Source: Ramlibacter agri (GTDB lineage Bacteria; Pseudomonadota; Gammaproteobacteria; Burkholderiales; Burkholderiaceae_C). Taken from it: a stretch of DNA of 64,000 nucleotides. The notes beneath the pieces are model-generated. The model was given only the letters and a program-made list of their open reading frames with translations. It searched no databases and was not told the DNA's origin. Positions 36,727-43,436 of the stretch are shown one piece after another (position 1 is the stretch's first letter; each line of letters starts with the position of its first letter). The DNA lies in assembly GCF_012927085.1 (NCBI RefSeq), contig NZ_JABBFX010000003.1, positions 62,001-126,000 of the forward strand. Reading direction: 5' to 3'. A program made the translations under genes and the position numbers.

Positions 36727-37233
36727 ATGTCTTCCGCCGATTCGCTGGCAGCCGTCACGGTCCGGGCCATTCGCGCCACGGACCTGGGGCACATGCGCGA
36801 GTTCGTGCAACACCTGTCGCGGCACAGCGCCTACCTGCGCCTGCTGTCGCCGCGCACGCCGACCGAAGACGAGATGCGGCACTCGACCGACGTCGATGGC
36901 GAGCACGAATTCGCGCTGGTGGCGATGGTGGTGGAGGGCGATGGCGAGCGCCAGGTCGGCGTCGCGCGCTACGTGAAGGAGCCCGAAGGCGGTGCGGCCG
37001 AATTCGCGATCGTGCTGGCCGACGATTGGCAGGGCCGCGGGCTGGGGCGCGAGCTGCTGACGCAATTGGTCGACGCGGCGGCGCGGCATGGCGTGCGGCG
37101 CTTGTTCGGCGTCACGCTCAGCGAGAACCGGGCGATGGTGGCGCTGGCGCGCAAGCTGGGGTTCCGCACGCGGCGTTCGCCGGAGTCGGCGATGTTGATG
37201 GTGGTGGAGCGGGAGTTGGACCCCGACATGTAG
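36727..37233 (+). CDS. GNAT-family N-acetyltransferase
   Basis: A 168-residue acetyltransferase. The acetyl-CoA-binding motif A is visible in EFAIVLADDWQGRGLGRELL with the Q/RxxGxG/A pattern, followed by DAAARHGVRRLFGVTL and AMVALARKLGFRTRRSPES. The N-terminus TVRAIRATDLGHMREFVQHL is typical for stand-alone members that acetylate small molecules or proteins. The stop TAG begins a short GTAGGGTGCG match to the repeat arm at 15020. Confidence 0.88.
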   Translation: MSSADSLAAVTVRAIRATDLGHMREFVQHLSRHSAYLRLLSPRTPTEDEMRHSTDVDGEHEFALVAMVVEGDGERQVGVARYVKEPEGGAAEFAIVLADDWQGRGLGRELLTQLVDAAARHGVRRLFGVTLSENRAMVALARKLGFRTRRSPESAMLMVVERELDPDM

Positions 37234-37240
37234 GGTGCGT

Positions 37241-38203
37241 TCAGGCCCGCTGCGACGCCTGCCAGCCAGCCATCAGCTGTTCCCACTCCCGCATCCGCTC
37301 CCCTGCCGGCGTGGCGCTGGCGCCGGTGTTGCTGGCCACCAGCTTGTCCACCAGCGCCTCCTGCGCCTTGCCCAATGTCTCGGGAAACAAGGGGATCACG
37401 GTCACCATGCAGTCCCCGCCCAGCCCCTGGTCCTTGACGCGGTAGGTGAGATAGCCGCGGCGCAGGCGCATCTGCTGCGGCCCGCGCGGCGTCGGCACTT
37501 CGATCCAGCGTTCGGCCATCCACGCGAAGCCGTCGACCGGCAGCTCGCAGCGCACCGTGCCATCGGTGTCCAGCGTGAAGAAGGGATGCGGCTGCAGCGC
37601 GATGCGCACCCGCAGCGCCAGCGGCTCCGTGCGGCCGTGCACGCGGGCGCTGGCATCGAGCAGGTGGCCGGCGCGGGCACCGGCGGGCACCTGCACGTGG
37701 CAGCGGTACTTGCGGGCCCGCGCGCGGCCGCGGCCTTCGCAATGGGCGCAATGCGTGCGCGTGCTGCCCTGGCCGCTGCAGGCGCCGCATTCCATGCTGG
37801 ATTGCATCCACGAGAACCACAGCTGCGAGCGCACGCGGCCGCTGCCTTCGCATGCGGCGCAGCGCTGCGGCTGCGCCTGCCTGCCACTGCCGGCGCAATG
37901 CGCGCAGTCCTCGACGATCTCGCCGTGCAGCTCGCGTCTGCAACCGCGCGATGCTTCCTCCAGCGTCACGGTCAGCGCGTGTTCGACGACTGCTTCTTCT
38001 TCGCCGGGCGCTTCTTCTTCCGCCTTCCAGCGGCGGATTTCCGCCAGCGCGCGGTTGATGCGCTGGATCTTGCGCAGCGCCTGCGGGCTCGCGTTGCGGT
38101 CCGGGTGCCAGCGGGCGGCCAGGCGGCGCCAGGCCTCCTTGACTTCGGCGTCGCTGCAACCGGGCTCGAGGCCGAGTTCGGCGTAGGACTCGTCGATGTT
38201 CAT
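37241..38203 (-). CDS. DnaJ-like co-chaperone lacking the G/F-rich region
   Basis: A 320-residue protein. The J domain (about 1-60) has the catalytic HPD in ARWHPDRNASPQALRK, needed to stimulate DnaK. Instead of a Gly/Phe linker there is an acidic stretch (EEEAPGEEEAVVEHAL), followed by a zinc-finger region with four CxxCxGxG-like repeats (CAHCAGSG, CAACEGSG, CGACSGQG, CAHCEGRG). A C-terminal substrate-binding-like domain comes last. It is shorter than canonical DnaJ (about 375) and sits alone without dnaK or grpE, indicating a specialised co-chaperone. Confidence 0.88.
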   Translation of the reverse strand: MNIDESYAELGLEPGCSDAEVKEAWRRLAARWHPDRNASPQALRKIQRINRALAEIRRWKAEEEAPGEEEAVVEHALTVTLEEASRGCRRELHGEIVEDCAHCAGSGRQAQPQRCAACEGSGRVRSQLWFSWMQSSMECGACSGQGSTRTHCAHCEGRGRARARKYRCHVQVPAGARAGHLLDASARVHGRTEPLALRVRIALQPHPFFTLDTDGTVRCELPVDGFAWMAERWIEVPTPRGPQQMRLRRGYLTYRVKDQGLGGDCMVTVIPLFPETLGKAQEALVDKLVASNTGASATPAGERMREWEQLMAGWQASQRA

Positions 38204-38257
38204 GGCTGCTCCGCCCTCTTTGTGCGCTGCACAATTCTAGCGGAGCGCTGCGGGCTT

Positions 38258-38605
38258 TCAGCTGCGGACCTCCAGTGTTCCGCTCATGTTTTCGTGGCCG
38301 TTGCCGCAGAACACGTCGCACAGGAAGGTGAACTGGCCGGTGCGCGTCGGCGTGAAGCGCAGTTGCGCCTCCTTGCCCGGGACGATGTCGGTGCGCACAC
38401 CGAAATCCGGCAGGTTGAAACCCATCGGAACTTCGGGCGAGGTCAGTCGCAACAGCACCGGCACGCCGGCGCGCACGCGCAGGGTCTCGGGCTCGAACTG
38501 GAAGCGGCGGGCCACCACGTGCAGTTCCAGCACGCCATCGGATTGCGCCAGCGCGGCGGCCGGCAGGGCGAAGACGAGCGCGCGGCGCAGGGAGTCGACG
38601 GGCAT
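38258..38605 (-). CDS. Exported cupredoxin, CuA-like domain (cytochrome oxidase subunit II fold) without membrane anchor
   Basis: A 115-residue protein with signal residues 1-20 (FALPAAALAQ) then a single cupredoxin domain. The metal loop CDVFCGNGHENM matches the C-x3-C-x3-H-x2-M spacing of the CuA site of oxidase subunit II. The first histidine ligand, normally in a DVxHSF-type segment, is replaced: here the region reads EVPMGFNLPDFGV. A modified or mononuclear copper site is therefore likely. It follows the phosphoesterase gene by 4 bp and is probably co-transcribed with it. Confidence 0.85.
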   Translation of the reverse strand: MPVDSLRRALVFALPAAALAQSDGVLELHVVARRFQFEPETLRVRAGVPVLLRLTSPEVPMGFNLPDFGVRTDIVPGKEAQLRFTPTRTGQFTFLCDVFCGNGHENMSGTLEVRS

Positions 38606-38609
38606 CGCA

Positions 38610-39488
38610 TCACCCCTGCGTCACGGGCCGTTCGGACAGCACGTAGCGCGCCTCGGCGGGCTCCGCCTCCACCTCGCGGAAGCCGAGTCCGCGATAGGGC
38701 TGCGACGGATCCCAGGCCACCGGCGTGCGCTTCGGTTGCGAACCCGGCGCCGGCAGCGGGAACATCAGCGACTTCGCCGAATGGTGGGCGATCGCGCCGG
38801 TCATGTGGTGGTTCTCCTGGTGGATGTGGCCATAGAACACGACCACGTTCGGATGCGCCTGCAGCAATTCCACGGCCTGCGCGCCGTCGCGCGTGGCCCA
38901 GTCCCATTGCGGATACAGGTCGAACAGCGGCCGGTGCGCGAACACCACGATGCGGGCGTCGCGCGGCTGCGCCTGCAGGTCGGCCTGCAGCCAGGCGAGC
39001 TGCTCCTCGCCCAGCTTCGCCGCCGGGTCGCTGACGTTGTCCAGCACGATGAAGTGCACGCCGCGGTGGTCGAACACGTAGTGCGTGGGGCCGAAGAACT
39101 CGCTGTAGGCCTTGCCCTGGTCCAGCGCGGCGTCGTGCTCGCCAGGGATGTAGCGGACCTCGCGCACCTTCAGCGCGCGGGCCTGCTGCTGGAATTCGGC
39201 CATGCGCTTGCGCCGCTCGCGCCCGTCTTCGGTGGTGTGGGTGAGGTCGCCGGTGAAGATGACGAAATCGGGCGGCTCGGGCAGCGCGTTCACCGCCGCG
39301 ATCGCCTTGGGCAAGGTGCCCCGCGCGTCCGGGTTCTCCGGGCCTTCGAAGCCCCAGTGCGTGTCCGAGAGCTGGACGAAATAGAAGTCGTCCGCCGCCG
39401 CGTGCGCCGCGCCGGGCAGCGCCGACGAGAACACCGCGCCGCCGAAGGCGGCCAGTTGCAGGAATTGCCTGCGATCGAGGAAAGCCAT
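38610..39488 (-). CDS. Tat-exported calcineurin-like metallophosphoesterase
   Basis: A 292-residue protein starting at ATG 39488 after GCAAGGAGCA. The leader MAFLDRRQFLQLAAFGGAVF has the twin-arginine motif DRRQFLQ, so it is folded and cofactor-loaded before export. Phosphoesterase motifs are SDTHWG (D-x-H), TGDLTH, IPGEHD (usually GNHD), FAHRPLFD and YGHIHQE. It may hydrolyse phosphomono- or diesters in the periplasm. It is divergent from the ECF sigma gene (119-bp gap) and precedes the CuA-like gene. Confidence 0.9.
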   Translation of the reverse strand: MAFLDRRQFLQLAAFGGAVFSSALPGAAHAAADDFYFVQLSDTHWGFEGPENPDARGTLPKAIAAVNALPEPPDFVIFTGDLTHTTEDGRERRKRMAEFQQQARALKVREVRYIPGEHDAALDQGKAYSEFFGPTHYVFDHRGVHFIVLDNVSDPAAKLGEEQLAWLQADLQAQPRDARIVVFAHRPLFDLYPQWDWATRDGAQAVELLQAHPNVVVFYGHIHQENHHMTGAIAHHSAKSLMFPLPAPGSQPKRTPVAWDPSQPYRGLGFREVEAEPAEARYVLSERPVTQG

Positions 39489-39571
39489 GCTTGCTCCTTG
39501 GTGGGTCCGTGCTGGCAATACCGGCGCCGGCCCGCGCGCATTCCACAAGCCCTGTGGCGCGCGGGGACATC

Positions 39572-39580
39572 GGGAATAAA
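39572..39580 (+). promoter_or_regulatory. Candidate ECF-type -35 element upstream of the sigma gene
   Basis: GGGAATAAA lies 28 bp before the GTG start of the ECF sigma gene. GGAA-rich -35 elements are typical of ECF-dependent, autoregulated promoters, and a -10 would fall near 39595-39600. No second copy was seen in the divergent direction, so regulation of the phosphoesterase/CuA pair by the same sigma is unproven. Confidence 0.3.
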
Positions 39581-39607
39581 CTGGCCCCGGCTCCGGTAAG
39601 GACCTCC

Positions 39608-40183
39608 GTGACGGACGAGACCGACCTGCGCCGCTTCGAGCGGCTTGCGCTGCCGCACCTGGATGCGGCCTGGAACCTCGCGCGCTGGCTCACGCGCGAC
39701 GAGCAGGACGCGCAGGACGTGGTGCAGGAGGCGATGCTGCGCGCGCTGCGCTACTTCGCGTCCTTCCGCGGCGAGAACGCGCGGCCCTGGCTGCTGGCGA
39801 TCGTCCGCAACACCTGCATGGCCTGGCTGAAGAACAACCGGCCGGCGCTGTTGCTGCCGCTGGACGACGACGATGAGGAAGGCCCGCAGCTGCCCGCGCC
39901 CGAACGCGACGAGCCGCACGTGGCCGCCGCCCTGCGCGACGAGCGCGCGCAGGTCAACCGCGCACTGGCTGCCTTGCCGGTGCACTACCGTGAGGTGCTG
40001 GTGCTGCGCGAACTGGAAGACCTGAGCTACAGGGACATCGCCACCATCGCGCAGGTGCCGGTGGGCACGGTGATGTCGCGGCTGGCGCGGGCCCGCGAGC
40101 AGCTGCGCGCGGCGCTGCAACCCGAGGCGCGGCCCGGCTTGCGGGCGGTGCCTCGGGCCGCCAACGGGGAGGGCCGGCGATGA
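39608..40183 (+). CDS. ECF-family RNA polymerase sigma factor
   Basis: A GTG start at 39608 gives 191 residues. Region 2 is visible in WLTRDEQDAQDVVQEAMLRA and LRYFASFRGENARPWLLAIV, region 4 in YREVLVLRELEDLSYRDIAT and VPVGTVMSRLARAREQLR. An acidic linker (PLDDDDEEG) separates them. The next gene starts inside its stop (ATGA) and encodes a membrane anti-sigma factor. It should redirect RNA polymerase in response to an envelope signal, possibly copper or oxidative stress given the divergent CuA-like gene (inference). Confidence 0.92.
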   Translation: MTDETDLRRFERLALPHLDAAWNLARWLTRDEQDAQDVVQEAMLRALRYFASFRGENARPWLLAIVRNTCMAWLKNNRPALLLPLDDDDEEGPQLPAPERDEPHVAAALRDERAQVNRALAALPVHYREVLVLRELEDLSYRDIATIAQVPVGTVMSRLARAREQLRAALQPEARPGLRAVPRAANGEGRR

Positions 40184-40926
40184 GCATCGATCCGCGGCTG
40201 TTGAACGCCTTCGTCGACGGCGAGCTGGAGCTGGAGCGCCAGCTCGAGGTCGAGCGCGACGCCGACCCCGCCGTGCGGGCCGAAGTGGAGCGCTTGCGCG
40301 CTTTGCGCACGACGTTGCGCGAGCAGGCGAGCTATCACGCCGCGCCGGCCGCGCTGCGCGAGCAGGTGCAGGCCATGCTGCGCGCCGAGGCGCGTCCCGC
40401 CGCGCCGGTGGCGCCGCGCCGGCGCTGGGCCATCGCCTGGCCGTCCTTCGCCGCCGGCATGGCTGCGCTCGCGGTGGCGCTGGCGGCAGTGCAGTGGCTC
40501 CTGCTGCCCCAGCAGGACGTCTCCCGCATCCAGGACGAGGTGCTGGCCAGCCACGCGCGTGCCGTCGTGTCCGGACGGCTGGTCGACGTGGCCTCCTCGG
40601 ACCACCACACCGTCAAGCCCTGGCTGTCCGGCCGGCTGGACTTCTCGCCGCCGGTGACGCCGCCGCCGGGCAGCGAACTGCTGGGCGCGCGGGTGGATTA
40701 CATCGACGGCCGGCCGGTCGCCGTGCTGGTGCTGCGCCATGCGGGCCACGTCGCCGAGGCGTATGCCTGGCCGGTGGCCGGCGCGGACGAAGGCGTCACC
40801 TTGGCGCAGCAGCGCGGCTTCCAGCTGGCGCGCTGGACGGCGCACGGCATGCGGCATTGGCTGGTGTCGGACCTCAACCCGCAGGAGTTCGCCGCGCTGG
40901 TTCGCGATGTGCGCGCGGCAGACTAG
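40180..40926 (+). CDS. Membrane anti-sigma factor
   Basis: A 248-residue protein coupled by overlap to the ECF sigma gene. The N-terminal cytoplasmic domain (about 1-80: RLLNAFVDGELELERQLEVE) is helical and contacts sigma. One transmembrane helix follows (about 89-107, FAAGMAALAVALAAVQWLLL), then a periplasmic domain with VLVLRHAGHVAEAYAWPVAG and WLVSDLNPQEFAALV. The zinc-binding HxxxCxxC motif of ZAS anti-sigmas is absent, so signal release is probably by another mechanism. Confidence 0.9.
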   Translation: MSIDPRLLNAFVDGELELERQLEVERDADPAVRAEVERLRALRTTLREQASYHAAPAALREQVQAMLRAEARPAAPVAPRRRWAIAWPSFAAGMAALAVALAAVQWLLLPQQDVSRIQDEVLASHARAVVSGRLVDVASSDHHTVKPWLSGRLDFSPPVTPPPGSELLGARVDYIDGRPVAVLVLRHAGHVAEAYAWPVAGADEGVTLAQQRGFQLARWTAHGMRHWLVSDLNPQEFAALVRDVRAAD

Positions 40927-40935
40927 ACTGGGAGG

Positions 40936-41205
40936 ATGCCGACCAAGACCTTCACCACGGGCCGGATCCGGAAGGCCGACTACGACCCGGCTTCGCGCCA
41001 GCTGGACCTGCACTGGGACAACCAGAGCGTGCTCGCGTACAAGCACGTGCCCGAGGAGGTGTTCCGCCGCCTGTGCGCCGCGCCGAATCCCACCACCTAC
41101 TGGGAAGACCGGATCGCGGAGGAATACCCGAAGGCGCAGCCGCGCTCCTCGGGCAAGGGCTCCGGCGGCCCGACCTTGAAGGACCTGTTCGGCGGCGAGG
41201 ACTGA
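40936..41205 (+). CDS. KTSC-domain protein (89 aa)
   Basis: A small cytosolic protein with a KTSC domain: RIRKADYDPASRQLDLHW, VLAYKHVPEEVFRRLCAAP and NPTTYWEDRIAEEYP. The name reflects the conserved Lys-Thr-Ser-Cys-type residues of the family, and the function is unknown; members often sit beside nucleic acid enzymes. It follows the anti-sigma gene by 9 bp and precedes an Lrp regulator by 9 bp. Confidence 0.85.
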   Translation: MPTKTFTTGRIRKADYDPASRQLDLHWDNQSVLAYKHVPEEVFRRLCAAPNPTTYWEDRIAEEYPKAQPRSSGKGSGGPTLKDLFGGED

Positions 41206-41214
41206 CGGCGCCGC

Positions 41215-41694
41215 ATGCCCAGCCTCGAAGACCTCGACCGCACCGACCGCCGCATCCTGCAGCAGCTGCAGGAGGACGGCCGCATCTCCAACCTGAAGCT
41301 CGCCGAGGCGGTGGCGCTGTCACCCACGGCGGTGCTGGCGCGCGTGCAGCGGCTCACGCGCGACGGCTACATCCAGGGCTACGAAGCGCGGCTCGATCCC
41401 AAGCTGTTGGGCGCCGGCATGCTGGTGTTCGTGGAAGTGCTGCTCGATCGCACCACGCCCAACGTGTTCGACCAGTTCCGCGCCGCCGTGCAGGTGCATC
41501 CCGAGATCCTGGAATGCCACATGGTCGCGGGCGGCTTCGACTACCTGCTGAAGACGCGCGTGGCCGACATGGAGGCCTACCGCAATTTCGCCGGCACGGT
41601 GCTGTGGCAGCTGCCCGGCGTGCGCGAGACGCGCACCTATGCGGTGATGGAGGAGGTGAAGAACTCCACGCGCATTCCGATCCCGGGGGCTTGA
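41215..41694 (+). CDS. Lrp/AsnC-family transcriptional regulator
   Basis: A 159-residue leucine-responsive-type regulator. HTH: DRRILQQLQEDGRISNLKLA and ALSPTAVLARVQRLTRDGYI. The RAM ligand-binding domain follows (MLVFVEVLLDRTTPNVFDQF, CHMVAGGFDYLLKTRVADME). The protein should form dimers or octamers and sense an amino acid. It converges with the small gene at 41699 and has no obvious adjacent amino acid target. Confidence 0.93.
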   Translation: MPSLEDLDRTDRRILQQLQEDGRISNLKLAEAVALSPTAVLARVQRLTRDGYIQGYEARLDPKLLGAGMLVFVEVLLDRTTPNVFDQFRAAVQVHPEILECHMVAGGFDYLLKTRVADMEAYRNFAGTVLWQLPGVRETRTYAVMEEVKNSTRIPIPGA

Positions 41695-41698
41695 GGGT

Positions 41699-41884
41699 TT
41701 ACGGCTTCTTCTTCTTTTCCGACTTGTCCTTCGGCGGCAGGCCGGCCTTGCGGCGGATGTCGCGCAGCACGTGCTTGAAGATGTCCTTCACCCCCTCGCC
41801 GGAGCGCTGGCCGGGCAGGCGAGACTCCTGCCAACCCGACCCGGTGGAGTCCCCCGGGGGTTCCGGCTTCTTGTCTGTAGCCAT
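41699..41884 (-). CDS. Small basic protein, hypothetical (61 aa)
   Basis: ATG 41884 follows GAGGAG and gives a hydrophilic protein, MATDKKPEPPGDSTGSGWQE at the N-terminus and a Lys-rich C-terminus (PPKDKSEKKKKP), with an amphipathic segment GVKDIFKHVLRDIRRKAG between. The longer frame from 42013 overlaps the lipoprotein gene and lacks a ribosome site. No family recognised; cationic tails of this type can bind nucleic acid or membranes. Confidence 0.65.
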   Translation of the reverse strand: MATDKKPEPPGDSTGSGWQESRLPGQRSGEGVKDIFKHVLRDIRRKAGLPPKDKSEKKKKP

Positions 41885-42011
41885 GTGCGCGCTCCTCTGT
41901 ACCGCACCAGTGTCGCACCGCTCCCCGGGAAATATGTAGGACTTTCGTGCAGCACCGTGCGGCCGCCGGGGCCATGCGGCCGTAGGAGCCGCGGCGGTGC
42001 ACACTAGGCGC

Positions 42012-42164
42012 ATGTCCAGACGATTGATCGCGGTCCTGTTGCTGGCGCTGGCCGGCTGCGCCAGCCTGCCGCCGCCCCCGCGCGAGCCGTCGCCCTGCGA
42101 GCTGGAGGGCGAGGCCTCCTACGCCTGCCAGGTCCAGCGCTACCAGGACGTCGACGCGAACTAG
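42012..42164 (+). CDS. Small lipoprotein (50 aa)
   Basis: ATG 42012 starts RRLIAVLLLALAGCASLPPP, an n-region, hydrophobic core and perfect lipobox LAGC with Cys at residue 16. The mature part is only about 35 residues with two further cysteines (SPCELEG and SYACQVQ), which may form a disulfide. Small entericidin-like lipoproteins of this size are often overlooked. It ends 4 bp before the convergent ketoreductase gene; a GGGCCTCAGGCCC palindrome spans the junction. Confidence 0.72.
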   Translation: MSRRLIAVLLLALAGCASLPPPPREPSPCELEGEASYACQVQRYQDVDAN

Positions 42165-42168
42165 GGCC

Positions 42169-43401
42169 TCAGGCCCCCAGCCAGGACTGCCCGCAAACGC
42201 GCAGCACCTGTCCGTTGCAGCCCCGGGCTTCGGGGCGCGCAAGGAAGGCGATGGCCTCGGCCACGTCCGCGGGCCGGCCGCCCTGGCGCAGCGAATTCAG
42301 CCGCCGCCCGACCGTGCGCACCATGAAGGGAATGGCGTGCGTCATCGCGGTCTCGATGAAGCCGGGCGCGACGGCATTCACCGTGCTTCCGCGGGCCGCC
42401 AGCTGCTGGCCACGCGCGGCAACGTAGCCGACCAGCCCCGCCTTGCTGGCCGCGTAATTGGCCTGGCCGGCATTGCCGGCGATGCCGCTGATGGAGGCCA
42501 GGCAGATCTCGCGGGCGGCGGCGTTCAGCGCGCCGGCCGCGTCCAGCGCGGCGTCGATGGCGAGGATCGCGCGCAGGTTGAGGTCCAGCACCTGGTCCCA
42601 TTCCTGCGCGGACATGCGGCCCAGGCTGCGGTCGCGCGTGATGCCGGCGTTGTGCACCAGGACGTCCGCGCCGCCTGCGCGCTGCACGGCTTGCGCGAGC
42701 TGCGCCGGCGCGCCGGGTGCGGTCAGGTCCAGGGGCAGGGCTTCGCCGCTGGTTTCCGCCGCCAGCGCGCGCAGGGCGGCGTCCGCTTGCGGCACGTCGA
42801 CGCAGAGCACGCAGTCGCCTTCGGCCGCGAGCCTCCGCACGGTGGCGGCGCCGATGCCACCGGCCGCGCCGGTGACGACGGATATGCGGCGCGCAGGGCG
42901 CGCAGTGGCGCTCGCCGCCTGCCAGTGCAGCGCCTGGCCGCAGACATAGGCGGAGCGCTCGCTGCAGAAGAAGGCGAGCGGCGCATCGAGCGCGGCGCCC
43001 GGCTCCAGGTACAGGCAGTTGGCCGTCGCGCCGCGACGCCCCAGCTCCTTCGCCAGCGAGCGGGTGAAGCCTTCGACGGCCCGGGCGCAGGCGGCTGCTT
43101 GCGGCGAAGGCGGAACGCCCGCAGCCAGGAGCAGCACGCGGCCGCCGGCGCCGAGAAGACGCACTGCGGGATGCAGCGCGTCGTACAGCACGCGCAGCGC
43201 GGCTACGCTGTCGCAGCCGGACGTATCCAGCACCACAGCATCCAGCGGGCCCCGATCGACAAGCAGTCCGCCCTGGGCTCGCACGGCCTCGGCCAGCGCG
43301 CCCGGACCTTGCACGAGCACGCATCGCCCTGTCAGTTCATCCGGTGCATAGGCGCCAGTCCGGCGCGGCAGCACCGGAGCCCGATATTTGCTGAAAAGCA
43401 T
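42169..43401 (-). CDS. Two-domain short-chain dehydrogenase, 3-oxoacyl-ACP/CoA reductase-like (FabG4 type)
   Basis: A 410-residue protein. The first about 165 residues are a degenerate Rossmann-like domain (LVQGPGALAEAVRAQGG, VEGFTRSLAKELGRRGATAN) lacking active-site Tyr-Lys. The second half is a full SDR: VVTGAAGGIGAATVRRL, VHNAGITRDRSLGRM, and catalytic Ser plus YAASK in ASISGIAGNAGQANYAASKA. This high-molecular-weight FabG organisation is known in mycobacteria and betaproteobacteria and uses NADH on 3-oxoacyl-CoA. It lies 35 bp downstream of benzoate-CoA ligase on the same strand, so it may serve the lower benzoate pathway (inference). Confidence 0.87.
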   Translation of the reverse strand: MLFSKYRAPVLPRRTGAYAPDELTGRCVLVQGPGALAEAVRAQGGLLVDRGPLDAVVLDTSGCDSVAALRVLYDALHPAVRLLGAGGRVLLLAAGVPPSPQAAACARAVEGFTRSLAKELGRRGATANCLYLEPGAALDAPLAFFCSERSAYVCGQALHWQAASATARPARRISVVTGAAGGIGAATVRRLAAEGDCVLCVDVPQADAALRALAAETSGEALPLDLTAPGAPAQLAQAVQRAGGADVLVHNAGITRDRSLGRMSAQEWDQVLDLNLRAILAIDAALDAAGALNAAAREICLASISGIAGNAGQANYAASKAGLVGYVAARGQQLAARGSTVNAVAPGFIETAMTHAIPFMVRTVGRRLNSLRQGGRPADVAEAIAFLARPEARGCNGQVLRVCGQSWLGA

Positions 43402-43436
43402 GGGCGCGGATCATAGGCCGCCCGGATGACAGCGCT

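Noticed and set aside
37230..37239. GTAGGGTGCG match to the repeat arm at 15020
   Set aside because: Only ten bases with no inverted partner nearby; could be chance or a decayed copy, not enough to annotate.
42158..42176. GGGCCTCAGGCCC palindrome at the lipoprotein/ketoreductase junction considered as a terminator
   Set aside because: One-base loop and no T-tract on either strand; geometry does not fit an intrinsic terminator.
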